This document shows, in pieces, positions 20,591 to 29,520 of a DNA stretch of 64,000 bases. Each line of letters begins with the position of its first letter. Position 1 is the first letter of the stretch. The stretch is from Pseudoalteromonas phenolica (GTDB lineage Bacteria; Pseudomonadota; Gammaproteobacteria; Enterobacterales; Alteromonadaceae). The DNA lies in contig NZ_PNEC01000021.1 of assembly GCF_005886345.1 (NCBI RefSeq), positions 248,001 to 312,000 of the forward strand, read 5' to 3'. A program made the position numbers and the translations under genes. The notes beneath the pieces were generated by a model that saw nothing but the letters and a program-made list of their open reading frames with translations, had not been told where the DNA came from and did no database searches.

Positions 20591-21391
20591 TTATTCTTTT
20601 GCGCTTTTCTTCACAAGTTCCCAAGCCTCATCCATTTCTTCAAGGCTTGACGAGTCTAAACTCTTGCCTTGTTGTTTAAGTACGGCTTCAACTTGGGCAA
20701 ATCTGCCTACAAATTTATCAGTCGCGTTTCTCAGTATTTGTTCGGGGTCGTGTTTAGCATGACGAGCCACATTGACTGTCGCAAACAATAAATCACCGAT
20801 TTCTTCAGCTGAGTGATCGGAATGAGGGTTTTCTGCTAGTGCTTCGCTCACTTCAGCCACTTCCTCAGATACTTTTTCAAGTGCCCCATGGTAATCTGGC
20901 CAATCAAAGCCCAGATTTGCAGCGCGTTTTTGTACTTTTTTGGCACGCGTTAATGCAGGGAGCACTTTTGGAATGTCATGCCATAGAGTTTGCTCAGATG
21001 AGTTCGCCTTTGCGGCTTTTTCTTGATCTTTAATCGCCTGCCATTGTTGCTCGAGCTCTTCATCGGTTAATGTTTTTTGCTCTGAAAATACATGAGGGTG
21101 CCTGCGAACCAGCTTGTTGTTTAAACTCTCAACAACCTCGTTGAAATCAAACTTACCCTGTTCTTTCGCCATTTGCGCATAAAAAATAACTTGGAACAAC
21201 AAGTCACCCAACTCATCTTTGAGATCGACCATATTATTGCGCTCTATGGCATCAGCCACTTCATAGGCCTCTTCTAGAGTATGCGGCACAATAGTTTTAA
21301 ATGTTTGTGCTTTATCCCAATCGCACCCTTTTTTAGGATCACGAAGTGTTTGCATGATGTTGAGCAATTTATCGATTTCAGTTTGATTCAT
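20591..21391 (-). CDS. mazG: Nucleoside triphosphate pyrophosphohydrolase MazG
   Basis: About 266 residues. It hydrolyses nucleoside triphosphates to monophosphates and pyrophosphate and modulates ppGpp and starvation responses. The start is taken at ATG 21391 (MNQTEIDKLLNIMQTLRDP), which matches E. coli MazG; the longer frame uses GTG at 21400. Two MazG domains are visible. The first contains GCDWDKAQTF and the metal-binding EEAYEVADAIE and ELGDLLFQV. The second contains EKVSEEVAEVSEAL and EEIGDLLFATVN. It follows relA, separated by a terminator-like stem. Confidence 0.95.
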   Translation of the reverse strand: MNQTEIDKLLNIMQTLRDPKKGCDWDKAQTFKTIVPHTLEEAYEVADAIERNNMVDLKDELGDLLFQVIFYAQMAKEQGKFDFNEVVESLNNKLVRRHPHVFSEQKTLTDEELEQQWQAIKDQEKAAKANSSEQTLWHDIPKVLPALTRAKKVQKRAANLGFDWPDYHGALEKVSEEVAEVSEALAENPHSDHSAEEIGDLLFATVNVARHAKHDPEQILRNATDKFVGRFAQVEAVLKQQGKSLDSSSLEEMDEAWELVKKSAKE

Positions 21392-21413
21392 TTTAAACAC
21401 TTATTTTTAAAAC

Positions 21414-21441
21414 AATAAAGTCGGCTAATGCCGACTTTATT
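21414..21441 (-). terminator. Terminator-like 12-bp stem between relA and mazG
   Basis: AATAAAGTCGGC (21414-21425) and GCCGACTTTATT (21430-21441) form a perfect 12-bp stem with a TAAT loop. The leftward sequence after the stem is GTTTTAAAAATAA, only moderately U-rich. Termination after relA may therefore be partial. Confidence 0.65.
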
Positions 21442-21460
21442 AAATTGATATTTTTAGCGA

Positions 21461-23617
21461 TTAATGCTGTCGCTTAGCTTCAAACACGCCGTCAATTTGA
21501 ACCAGCTTAGTGATCAAGCGATTCATTGAAGACAGATTAGAAACCTCTATTTGCATAAGGAATACAGCAGTATTTTGCTCATAGTTAGTTTGTAAGTTCA
21601 TGTTTAATACATTCACTTTTTCATTGGCCAACACTGAGCTGATATCACGAATAAGGCCTTGTCTGTCTTGCGCTTCAATTCTTAAGTTCAACGCATAAGA
21701 TGACTTGATGTCATCTGACCAACTGACGGCAATTTCGCGCTCAGGATGTTGCTCGCAAATATGCGCAAACGATTCACAATCGCTACGGTGTACAGCTATG
21801 CCACGGCCTTGGGTGATATAACCAACAATTTCATCGCCCGGAACAGGCTGACAACATTTGGCGACATGACTCAGTAGGCTACCCACACCATCGACCACGA
21901 TACCGTTTTTGTCACCTTTCACCTTTTTGCGAGAAGTAATTTTGAGCGTATCTTCAGGCTCTGGCTTAGCTTGAATGAAGTTTAAGAATTGGTTGATGCG
22001 TACATCACCCGCCCCCAATGCCACCATTAAGTCGTCAAGCTCTCTAAAGTTAAAACGCTCAACCGCTGGCTCTAAATCTTTATAGGTAAGATCTAGTTTC
22101 GACAAATGCGAGTCTAGCATCTCTTTACCCGCTTGTAGGTTTTTATCTCTGTCTTGCTGCTTAAACCAGTGATGGATTTTGCTACGAGCACGCGATGAGA
22201 AAATATAACCTAGGCTTGGGCTTAACCAATCACGACTTGGCGCCGGATTTTTCTGGGTTAAGATTTCAACCTGATCGCCAGTTTTAAGCTTATAAGTAAA
22301 CGGGACTATCTTACCGAACACTTTAGCACCCACGCAGCGGTGGCCGACATTAGAGTGAATATAATAGGCAAAGTCGAGTGGCGTAGCTCCAAGTGGCAAG
22401 TCAAAGATATCACCTTTAGGTGTAAACACGTAAACCCTGTCTTCAACCACTTGGTTTTTCAATTCATCGGCTAAGTCACTGCCATCAACCACTTCTTCTT
22501 GCCATTGAAGAAGCTTACGCAACCAGCTAATTTTCTGCTCATAACCTGAGCCACGCCCAGGTAAAGCACCTTCTTTGTACATCCAGTGCGCTGCAACACC
22601 TAGCTCAGCATCTTGGTGCATTTCTTCAGTACGAATTTGGATCTCGACTGTTTTACCTTCTGGACCAAACACCACAGTATGAATAGACTGGTAACCGTTT
22701 TGTTTTGGTGTGGCAACGTAATCATCGAACTCTTTTGGTAGATGTCGCCAATTTGTATGCACAATACCTAGCGCTGCATAACAGTCTTGAATTTCATCCA
22801 CCACAATACGCATAGCGCGAATGTCGAAAAGCTGATCAAATTCATAGTTCTTTTGCGACATCTTTTTATAGATGCTGTAAATGTGCTTCGGACGACCATA
22901 AACCTGTGCTTTCACGCCTGCTTCTGCAAGCTTGCTAGACACTAGGCTGACCATATTTTCCATATAGGATTCACGGTCTAAACGCTTATCAGACAACTGC
23001 TTTGCTATTCGCTTATAAGTTTCTGGATGCAAATATCGGAATGATAAGTCCTCGAGTTCCCACTTTAGCTGGCCTATACCTAAACGATTAGCAAGTGGGG
23101 CGAAAATATTTGCAGTGGCTTTTGCTGTTACCACACGCTCTTCTTCATCCGCGTTTTTTACCTCACGTAAATGGCAAATTTGTTCGGCTAATTTAATAAC
23201 AACGGCACGAACATCTTCTACCATGGCTAATAACATGCGGCGAATGTTATCTATCTGTACATTACCTTTACCTTGATGTGCCAAAGTACTGATCGTCGCC
23301 ATTTGCTCAACGCCCTGTAACAGTAAAGCAACGTTGTCGCCGAGCTCTTCTTTTACATTGTCAAAACTGATTAACTCTTCAAGAAAATAAGGCGTTAAAT
23401 AAGCGGATGCCAAAGATTCAGGATCAAAATTCAGCTCGGCAAGGATTTCCACCATCTCAACGGCTTTATTCAAGGTCGTTGCATTCACATCAGAAGGACA
23501 TAAAGCATGGGCTCGGTCTAAATATGAGAATTTATCTTCTGACAGATTCAGAAGATCTAGCCGAGCCGAAAAATCGGCTGGTAAATGGGTTTGATGTGAT
23601 TGGCGGGTTGCAACCAT
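21461..23617 (-). CDS. relA: GTP pyrophosphokinase RelA, (p)ppGpp synthetase I
   Basis: About 718 residues; the ribosome-associated stringent response alarmone synthetase. The start is set at the second ATG (23617, MVATRQSH) because AAGGAGG lies 8 bases before it, whereas the ATG at 23623 would be only two bases from that site. The N-terminal hydrolase-like domain lacks an intact HDxxED, as expected for synthetase-only RelA. Synthetase motifs are present (YGRPKHIYSIYKKM, FDIRAMRIVV, ATPKQNGYQSIHT, EIQIRTEEMH). A TGS domain (about residues 390-450) with DRVYVFTPKGDIFDLP and a C-terminal ACT domain complete it. It follows rlmD with its ribosome-binding site inside the rlmD coding sequence. Confidence 0.97.
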   Translation of the reverse strand: MVATRQSHQTHLPADFSARLDLLNLSEDKFSYLDRAHALCPSDVNATTLNKAVEMVEILAELNFDPESLASAYLTPYFLEELISFDNVKEELGDNVALLLQGVEQMATISTLAHQGKGNVQIDNIRRMLLAMVEDVRAVVIKLAEQICHLREVKNADEEERVVTAKATANIFAPLANRLGIGQLKWELEDLSFRYLHPETYKRIAKQLSDKRLDRESYMENMVSLVSSKLAEAGVKAQVYGRPKHIYSIYKKMSQKNYEFDQLFDIRAMRIVVDEIQDCYAALGIVHTNWRHLPKEFDDYVATPKQNGYQSIHTVVFGPEGKTVEIQIRTEEMHQDAELGVAAHWMYKEGALPGRGSGYEQKISWLRKLLQWQEEVVDGSDLADELKNQVVEDRVYVFTPKGDIFDLPLGATPLDFAYYIHSNVGHRCVGAKVFGKIVPFTYKLKTGDQVEILTQKNPAPSRDWLSPSLGYIFSSRARSKIHHWFKQQDRDKNLQAGKEMLDSHLSKLDLTYKDLEPAVERFNFRELDDLMVALGAGDVRINQFLNFIQAKPEPEDTLKITSRKKVKGDKNGIVVDGVGSLLSHVAKCCQPVPGDEIVGYITQGRGIAVHRSDCESFAHICEQHPEREIAVSWSDDIKSSYALNLRIEAQDRQGLIRDISSVLANEKVNVLNMNLQTNYEQNTAVFLMQIEVSNLSSMNRLITKLVQIDGVFEAKRQH

Positions 23618-23622
23618 TTGCA

Positions 23623-24936
23623 TTACCTCCTTTGGAACAACGCCATTGTCTCTATATGCCCCGTGTGAGGAAACATATTCATAAGCCCCACTTTACTGAT
23701 TGTGAAGCCAGCTTCAAGTACTAAAGCACTATCTCTCGCTAAAGTAACTGGATCGCACGATACATAGAGGATTTTTTCGAACTGCTTAAGTGGTAATTGC
23801 TTCAATACCTCATAAGCACCAGTACGAGATGGGTCTAGAATTAATACATTGGCATGTTTATCGAACCACTTGGCACTTGAGATATCATCCGTCAGATCAA
23901 AACATTCAAAAGATACATTTTCAAGCTGATTTTGTGCTGCATTTGACTTGGCTCTTTGTACTGAACTGTCTACCCCTTCAACACCGACAACACGTTTAGC
24001 ATGTTTGGCTGCAAGCAAAGAAAAGTTACCAATACCGCAAAACAAATCTAATACGATGTCTTGTTCGTTGAGCGCTAACCAATCAAGTGATTGCATCAAC
24101 ATTTTCTCATTTACTTCACCATTAACTTGAATAAAGTTATTGAGCTGAAAACCAAACTTAACCCCATCAACTTGATAATTTGGAAGCTGTTCGTATGCCA
24201 CAGGCGTTTTACCATCATCCCATAAAAGCTGAACTCCAGAGTCGTTCAGCGCTGTCGCTAATGTCTGTTTCGTATTGTCATCAATGGCTTTGGTATGTCT
24301 TATTAGTACAAACACACCGTTATCCGCTTTACAAAGCTGCACATGACTAATTGAGTGAAGCTTAGCATTGTCTGTGATGGCAAGTCTTAGTTGCGTAAAT
24401 AGTTCTTTAAAAGCAATACTTAAAACTGGGCAACTTTCTACTTCTACTATTTGCTTACTCTTTTGCGCTCTGAAGCCTAATTTAAATTGCTTCGTTTTTT
24501 TATCTGCAATACAAGCTACTCGGGCTGAGCGACGGTAGTGCTTATCATCACTGATGATAGCTGGCTGCCAAGCTATATGCGTTTCTTTAGCAAACTTTTC
24601 AAATAGTTTACTGACGGCTAGTTGTTTATAAGTGATTTGACTGTCAACTTTTAAATGCTGCAACTGACACCCGCCGCATACGCCATAATGCTGACAAAAA
24701 GGTGCGACACGCTCTTCACTCGATGTAAGTACTTTGACTTGTTTTGCCTCAATGAGCTTTGATTTTTCATCGAGAATTTGCGCTTTTATTTGCTCGTTTG
24801 GTAATGCACCATCGATAAAACACACCTTGCCATTGTGATTTGCAACACCTCGACCTTGATGATCAAGTGACTTTACATCCAAAGTCAGTACTTTGCCTTT
24901 ATTTGACGTTTTTTTAGCACGAAATATCTGTGCCAT
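23623..24936 (-). CDS. rlmD: 23S rRNA (uracil-1939-C5) methyltransferase RlmD
   Basis: A 437-residue SAM-dependent RNA methyltransferase. An N-terminal TRAM domain (about residues 12-75) precedes an iron-sulfur cluster site with Cys in APFCQHYGVCGGCQLQ and a later Cys in VESCPVL. The Rossmann fold has VLDLFCGIGNFSLLA, and the catalytic nucleophile Cys lies in LYVSCDPVTLARD. The last two codons AGG AGG plus the preceding bases form the Shine-Dalgarno sequence of relA, so the two genes are tightly coupled. Position upstream of relA and divergent from barA matches E. coli. Confidence 0.96.
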   Translation of the reverse strand: MAQIFRAKKTSNKGKVLTLDVKSLDHQGRGVANHNGKVCFIDGALPNEQIKAQILDEKSKLIEAKQVKVLTSSEERVAPFCQHYGVCGGCQLQHLKVDSQITYKQLAVSKLFEKFAKETHIAWQPAIISDDKHYRRSARVACIADKKTKQFKLGFRAQKSKQIVEVESCPVLSIAFKELFTQLRLAITDNAKLHSISHVQLCKADNGVFVLIRHTKAIDDNTKQTLATALNDSGVQLLWDDGKTPVAYEQLPNYQVDGVKFGFQLNNFIQVNGEVNEKMLMQSLDWLALNEQDIVLDLFCGIGNFSLLAAKHAKRVVGVEGVDSSVQRAKSNAAQNQLENVSFECFDLTDDISSAKWFDKHANVLILDPSRTGAYEVLKQLPLKQFEKILYVSCDPVTLARDSALVLEAGFTISKVGLMNMFPHTGHIETMALFQRR

Positions 24937-25017
24937 ACGAATGCCCCTTAATGTTTGCCAACCCGTGTCTAAGTCGATACTCTTAAAGCTAGAATATTAA
25001 TAAGAAATAGTTCATTC

Positions 25018-27786
25018 ATGACCAGATTAGGCCTGCGCGATAGCATTCTCGTTCTAACTTTAATCCCTACCATGTTGATTGGTTTAATTCTTGGAGGGTA
25101 TTTTACAGTAAATCGTTATGTTGAGCTTGAAGAAATTCTCTTCCAACGTGGAAGTAGTATTTCAGAACCATTGGCAATCGCATTAGAGCAACCTGTTTTA
25201 AGAGAAGATAGAGCCCAACTTAATCGTATTGTTAGCACCACGCACAATAAGCACTCTCCGCTTATAAAAAGTATCGCAATTTTTGACACTGACAAAGAAT
25301 TATTGATAACCAGTAATTATCATGAGCAATTTAAAAACTTAACTTTTCAAGGCGATATTCAAACTTTACATCACACAAAAATGGTCAAAAAAGAAGATAC
25401 TTTTGTATTTTTCACGCCAGTTAAGTTTCATTCTCAGCCTGCAGAACAATGGCAACAGACTCACGCTACACCTGTGGCTCTATTAGCGATTGAAGTGAGT
25501 CAAGACCAAGCCGTTATTGCTCAACAGCATACTTTAATTATGAGCATCAGTATTATCGTGATCGCCTTAATATTAAGTGGCGTGTTATCGCTAAGGATAA
25601 GTAAAGTACTGGTAGCGCCGCTATCTAAGCTACTACTTGCTACAGATAAATTAGTTGAAGGTAAACAAGACATTGGTATTCAAACACCAATGCAAGGAGA
25701 ATTCGAACTGCTGCGTCAAGGTCTGCATACCATCAATGGTGCGATGGCAAACCAGCGCGACGAAATGCAAAAACATATCGACCAAGCTACCAGTGACTAC
25801 AGGGAAACACTAGAGCAGTACGAAACACAAAATATACAGCTCAACATTGCTAAAAAAGAAGCGCAAGATGCCAACCGTGTTAAATCTGATTTCTTAGCAA
25901 AAATGAGTCATGAGTTACGAACACCTTTAAACGGTGTTATTGGTTTCACAAGGCAACTTTATAAAACTCCACTAAATAAACATCAAAAAGAATACCTTGA
26001 TACCATTGAGCTTTCTGCGAATAGTTTAATGACTATCATCAGTGATATTTTAGACTTCTCAAAATTAGAAGCGGGTGCGATGGAATTAGAAAGCATCCAT
26101 TTTCCATTACGGGAAGTGATCAGCGAAGTAATGACATTATTAGCACCAAGTGCATATGAGAAAAAGCTTGAACTATCCATTTCAGTCCACCCACATGTAC
26201 CAGAAAACTTAGTCGGAGATCCAACCCGATTAAAACAAGTGCTAATAAACCTGATCAGTAATGCCATTAAGTTTACTGAAAAAGGCTCGGTTAAAATTGA
26301 CATCACGCACAGGGTTATCAAACAAACTTATGCCTCATTACTCGTTTCAGTCAGTGACACTGGTGTGGGGATTGCGATGGAAAAACAAGACGCTTTGTTC
26401 ACCCCATTTGGTCAAGCAGATTCAAGTATCACTCGAAAGTTTGGTGGTACAGGTCTTGGCCTTATCATCACCAAACACATTGTTGAGGCTATGCGCGGTA
26501 GTATTAGCCTCAATTCAGCTCCCGGGCAAGGAACCTGTTTCACATTCAACGCTATTTTTGAATTGCCAAAACGTGCATTCAATAATGATTTACCAACCTA
26601 CAGTATAGAAAACAAACGAATTCTATTTTTCGAGCCTCAGGAGCATACTCATTACGCAATTCTGGCGCAGTTGCATGAATGGCAAATGCAAGTAACACCA
26701 TGTTTAACAGAAGAGACTTTTTATCAAGCACTAGAACAAGATTTTAGTTTTGACATATGTTTAATCGGCAATACCGCTGATGTAGAACAAATGCCAGTAC
26801 TTAAAAACTATATCGCTAAAGCCCGTCCTTTAGCTGACTATTTATATCTTATGGTCAGCACCATTTCACATAATATGCGCGAGTCATTAGTGGGGAGCGG
26901 AGCAGATGCTTGTGCAAGTAAACCACTTCATTATCGTAAACTGTGTGAAATGCTCGCAGCCCCATATCGTTTAGACCACCCAGATGTATCTACCGACGAA
27001 CATAACCAACCTATATTGCCATTGAAAGCACTTATTGCAGATGATAATGATGCCAACTTAAAACTACTTTCTACTCTTTTATCAGAGCAAATCGAAGGAA
27101 TTGATACCGCGCATAATGGTGCACAAGCTGTGGCACTGTGTAAAACACATAAATATGATTTGATTTTTATGGATATTCAAATGCCCATTATGGACGGTAT
27201 CACTGCATGCAAGACCATATTGGACTCTTCTCTCAATGAAGATACACCTATTATCGCTGTGACTGCACACGCATTAAGTGGTGAAAAAGATCAGTTACTT
27301 AAAGATGGTTTCAGCGGTTACTTAACAAAACCAATTGATGAAGACATGCTTAAACAAACCATTTGTGATTACAGCAACTCAAATGTCAATACTAACAATA
27401 AAGTAAGAACTCAAGAGCAACCTATTAGTCCGCCCCCTTTTGAAAGTCATTTGTTAGATTGGCCATTGGCACTTCGACACGCTGGAGGTAAGAACGACCT
27501 AGCACTAGAGATGCTAAATATGTTGTTAGAGAGTCTAACTGACACCCATGAGCAACTCGAACAGGCGCTGGAAAACAATGACTTTGCATTATTACTTTCA
27601 GTAATACACAAATTTCATGGAGCCTGTTGCTATACAGGCGTGCCTAAACTTAAGCTGCTTTCAGAAACCATCGAAACTGGTTTAAAGCGCACTCAGACGA
27701 TTGCCGATGTAGAACCTGAGATTTTTGAACTACTAGACGAGCTTACTAGCTTTAAACAAGTTTCAAAGTCTACTGCTAACATTTAG
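25018..27786 (+). CDS. barA: Hybrid sensor histidine kinase BarA
   Basis: A 922-residue tripartite inner-membrane kinase of the BarA/UvrY (GacS/GacA) system that controls carbon storage regulator RNAs. TM1 is at about residues 8-30 and TM2 at about 175-197, with a periplasmic sensor between them, followed by a HAMP domain. The HisKA phospho-acceptor is H298 in KMSHELRTPLNG. The HATPase domain has N-box NLISNAIKF and G-boxes DTGVGIA and GGTGLGL. A degenerate receiver-like region (about 530-650) precedes the true receiver with phospho-acceptor D719 in FMDIQMPIMDG. The C-terminal HPt domain carries H864 in HKFHGACCYTG. It is divergent from rlmD as in E. coli. Its 3' end overlaps the convergent HIT gene by 11 bp. 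Confidence 0.95.
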   Translation: MTRLGLRDSILVLTLIPTMLIGLILGGYFTVNRYVELEEILFQRGSSISEPLAIALEQPVLREDRAQLNRIVSTTHNKHSPLIKSIAIFDTDKELLITSNYHEQFKNLTFQGDIQTLHHTKMVKKEDTFVFFTPVKFHSQPAEQWQQTHATPVALLAIEVSQDQAVIAQQHTLIMSISIIVIALILSGVLSLRISKVLVAPLSKLLLATDKLVEGKQDIGIQTPMQGEFELLRQGLHTINGAMANQRDEMQKHIDQATSDYRETLEQYETQNIQLNIAKKEAQDANRVKSDFLAKMSHELRTPLNGVIGFTRQLYKTPLNKHQKEYLDTIELSANSLMTIISDILDFSKLEAGAMELESIHFPLREVISEVMTLLAPSAYEKKLELSISVHPHVPENLVGDPTRLKQVLINLISNAIKFTEKGSVKIDITHRVIKQTYASLLVSVSDTGVGIAMEKQDALFTPFGQADSSITRKFGGTGLGLIITKHIVEAMRGSISLNSAPGQGTCFTFNAIFELPKRAFNNDLPTYSIENKRILFFEPQEHTHYAILAQLHEWQMQVTPCLTEETFYQALEQDFSFDICLIGNTADVEQMPVLKNYIAKARPLADYLYLMVSTISHNMRESLVGSGADACASKPLHYRKLCEMLAAPYRLDHPDVSTDEHNQPILPLKALIADDNDANLKLLSTLLSEQIEGIDTAHNGAQAVALCKTHKYDLIFMDIQMPIMDGITACKTILDSSLNEDTPIIAVTAHALSGEKDQLLKDGFSGYLTKPIDEDMLKQTICDYSNSNVNTNNKVRTQEQPISPPPFESHLLDWPLALRHAGGKNDLALEMLNMLLESLTDTHEQLEQALENNDFALLLSVIHKFHGACCYTGVPKLKLLSETIETGLKRTQTIADVEPEIFELLDELTSFKQVSKSTANI

Positions 27787-28117
27787 GCCCCCCAAAATTA
27801 ACATGAAAGTGCAAGTGCTTACTATCTTGATACTCACCAAGATTAGTTAGCACTCTGGCTGCCCCATATTCATTTTCTACTTCTCGTGTAATATGTTGTA
27901 CAACCATCATTAGATGTACTAATTGCTCGGGTTCGTGTTCACCTAAATCAGTGAATGAAGGAATGTGCTTTTTGGGAGTAACAACAATATGAACTGGCCA
28001 AAAAGGCCTGGTATGATGAAAAGCTAATACATGATCGTCTTCAAACACAACATCTAACTCGACTTTACCTGCAAGCGCAATGTCACAATAAAAATCTTTA
28101 CCTGTGTAATTATCCAT
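27776..28117 (-). CDS. HIT-family nucleotide-binding protein
   Basis: A 113-residue HIT-fold protein likely to hydrolyse nucleoside phosphoramidates or dinucleotides. The histidine triad is present as HLHFHVNFG near the C-terminus, following the HIT-like HIVVTPKKHIPSF segment. Unlike E. coli HinT, the sequence is shortened after the triad (ends GGPKC). The start is ATG at 28117, giving MDNYTGKDFYCDIAL, with an appropriate length. It converges on barA and overlaps its last codons. Specific substrate unknown. Confidence 0.85.
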   Translation of the reverse strand: MDNYTGKDFYCDIALAGKVELDVVFEDDHVLAFHHTRPFWPVHIVVTPKKHIPSFTDLGEHEPEQLVHLMMVVQHITREVENEYGAARVLTNLGEYQDSKHLHFHVNFGGPKC

Positions 28118-28190
28118 AGCCCTCTCTTTTCTTAAAACTACGATTAAGAATAGTGTAGCAGCTACTGTAAGCTTAGGTATTTTAACTACT

Positions 28191-28218
28191 AAAACGGCTT
28201 ACCAAGGTAAGCCGTTAA
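28191..28218 (-). terminator. Intrinsic terminator of the hsp20 gene
   Basis: AACGGCTTACC (28193-28203) and GGTAAGCCGTT (28206-28216) form an 11-bp stem, followed on the leftward strand by TTTTAGTAG. It lies 26 bp past the Hsp20 stop. Confidence 0.75.
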
Positions 28219-28242
28219 TTGGGAGACTATGTTTTAAAAAGA

Positions 28243-28695
28243 TTAAGCGCTTTTTAATCGCTCTTGATTCAAACCATTTATTGCAATCGTGCGAGGTTTA
28301 TCTGCCTCGGGGATCTCACGCTCTAAAGCTATATTCAATAAACCATTTTCTAATGAGGCTCCACGGACTTTCACATGGTCGCCCAACTGAAATTTGTGCT
28401 CAAAATTCCTTTCTGCAATACCTTGATGAATAAATGAACGCTCACCATCAACTGACTTAGTTTCTTTTAGCCCTTTTACAACTAATGTATTTTTCTCAGT
28501 TTGAATTTCTAATTCAGACTCAATAAAACCAGCAACAGCCATAGTAATTTGATACTTATCTTCGGCTAGAAGCTCAATATTATAAGGTGGGAAGCTTGAT
28601 TGTTTCGCATTGCGGCTAGCATTGTCCATTAGCTGTGCTAGGTGATCAAAGCCGATGAATGAACGGTATAGTGGTGATAAATCTACAGTACGCAT
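28243..28695 (-). CDS. Small heat-shock protein, Hsp20/IbpA class
   Basis: A 150-residue ATP-independent holdase chaperone that binds unfolding proteins. It has the IbpA-type N-terminus MRTVDLSPLYRSFIGFDHL. The alpha-crystallin domain (about residues 38-128) has PPYNIELLAEDKYQITMAV, ERSFIHQGIAERNFEHKF and the ENGLLNIALER strand, followed by a short C-terminal tail. The family's IxI-type motif is approximated by RTIAING. A good sigma-32-like promoter lies about 100 bp upstream and a terminator lies downstream, so it is a single-gene heat-shock unit. I leave the symbol blank because IbpA and IbpB cannot be told apart. Confidence 0.93.
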   Translation of the reverse strand: MRTVDLSPLYRSFIGFDHLAQLMDNASRNAKQSSFPPYNIELLAEDKYQITMAVAGFIESELEIQTEKNTLVVKGLKETKSVDGERSFIHQGIAERNFEHKFQLGDHVKVRGASLENGLLNIALEREIPEADKPRTIAINGLNQERLKSA

Positions 28696-28800
28696 AATAA
28701 ATATCCTCTTAAAGCGATAAATTTGATGGCTTCTCCTCTATTGAGCAAGAAAGCCTATTACTTAAAATGATGAAAACCCTGTAAGGCGCCTTCACAATAA

Positions 28801-28829
28801 TAAATAGGGCCAAGCCATATTTTTTCAAG
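28801..28829 (-). promoter_or_regulatory. Sigma-32 (RpoH) type heat-shock promoter
   Basis: Read leftward: CTTGAAA (28829-28823), 13 bp, CCCTATTTA (28809-28801). This closely matches the RpoH consensus CTTGAAA and CCCCATnT. The start would fall near 28794, giving a leader of about 100 nt before the Hsp20 ATG. Confidence 0.8.
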
Positions 28830-28868
28830 AGATAGATTTGAATTATTTTTTATTGATTGATTTAAAAG

Positions 28869-28897
28869 AAAAAGCCTGAGCTTTAACCCAGGCTTTG
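28869..28897 (-). terminator. Intrinsic terminator of the small membrane protein gene
   Basis: AAAGCCTG (28871-28878) pairs with CAGGCTTT (28889-28896). Leftward it is followed by a T-rich tail, CTTTTTCTTTTAAA. It lies 33 bp past the stop of the 100-residue gene. Confidence 0.7.
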
Positions 28898-28929
28898 TGT
28901 ACTTACTGTTGGTTGGAATACTATTGAAA

Positions 28930-29205
28930 TTATAAACGTTTTATATTGAGTGAGTGACTTGACCTACTTTTTTCTTTATTAACCGAAAAATAAGAGCTAG
29001 AAGATAAAAGCAACACAAAAGAATCTTTAAGGCTATCTGATTCTTCAGCAGTCTGTATGGATTTGGGGTTTCTAAACGTCACTCCTAACACACTTAAAAG
29101 AGCAATTAAGATCCATATTGAATAACGCCAATCACCAGATTGTACTGAACCAGCTATCGCTAAAAACACACCTATAAGTAAAATAAATCTAAATCCATTT
29201 AACAT
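28930..29205 (-). CDS. Small two-helix membrane protein, unknown function
   Basis: I do not recognise this protein. From ATG 29205 (MLNGFRFILLIGVFLAIAG, GGAA seven bases upstream) it is 91 residues; a longer frame reaches 29232. Two hydrophobic stretches are seen, about residues 5-22 and 30-46 (WRYSIWILIALLSVLGV). A polar, serine-rich tail ending SLNIKRL follows. A proper terminator follows the stop, which supports it being a real transcribed gene. It lies between the hsp20 gene and the decayed MetE-like gene. Confidence 0.5.
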   Translation of the reverse strand: MLNGFRFILLIGVFLAIAGSVQSGDWRYSIWILIALLSVLGVTFRNPKSIQTAEESDSLKDSFVLLLSSSSYFSVNKEKSRSSHSLNIKRL

Positions 29206-29520
29206 ATACAATTCCAAAAACGTAATAATCACTTTGTTAAAGTTAATTGCATTTTATTTACAAATCAAGAATCAAGTTAATAAAATGTTTAAAAAGTAAC
29301 GATAACACCACCTATTATTGAATATTATGAAAATAATCATACATTCATGCATTCGAATAAAAAATTTCACTGTTTAACTATTAACAATATTAAAATTCAA
29401 AAACTAAGCATTCGACTAGCGCTTTCATCTCAGTCATCTAAATTTATAGATATGCGCTCAATAACTGTTTTAAACATATTTTTAATCCTGTTAGCTTGAA
29501 GTGCTTTAATGAGGTTATAC

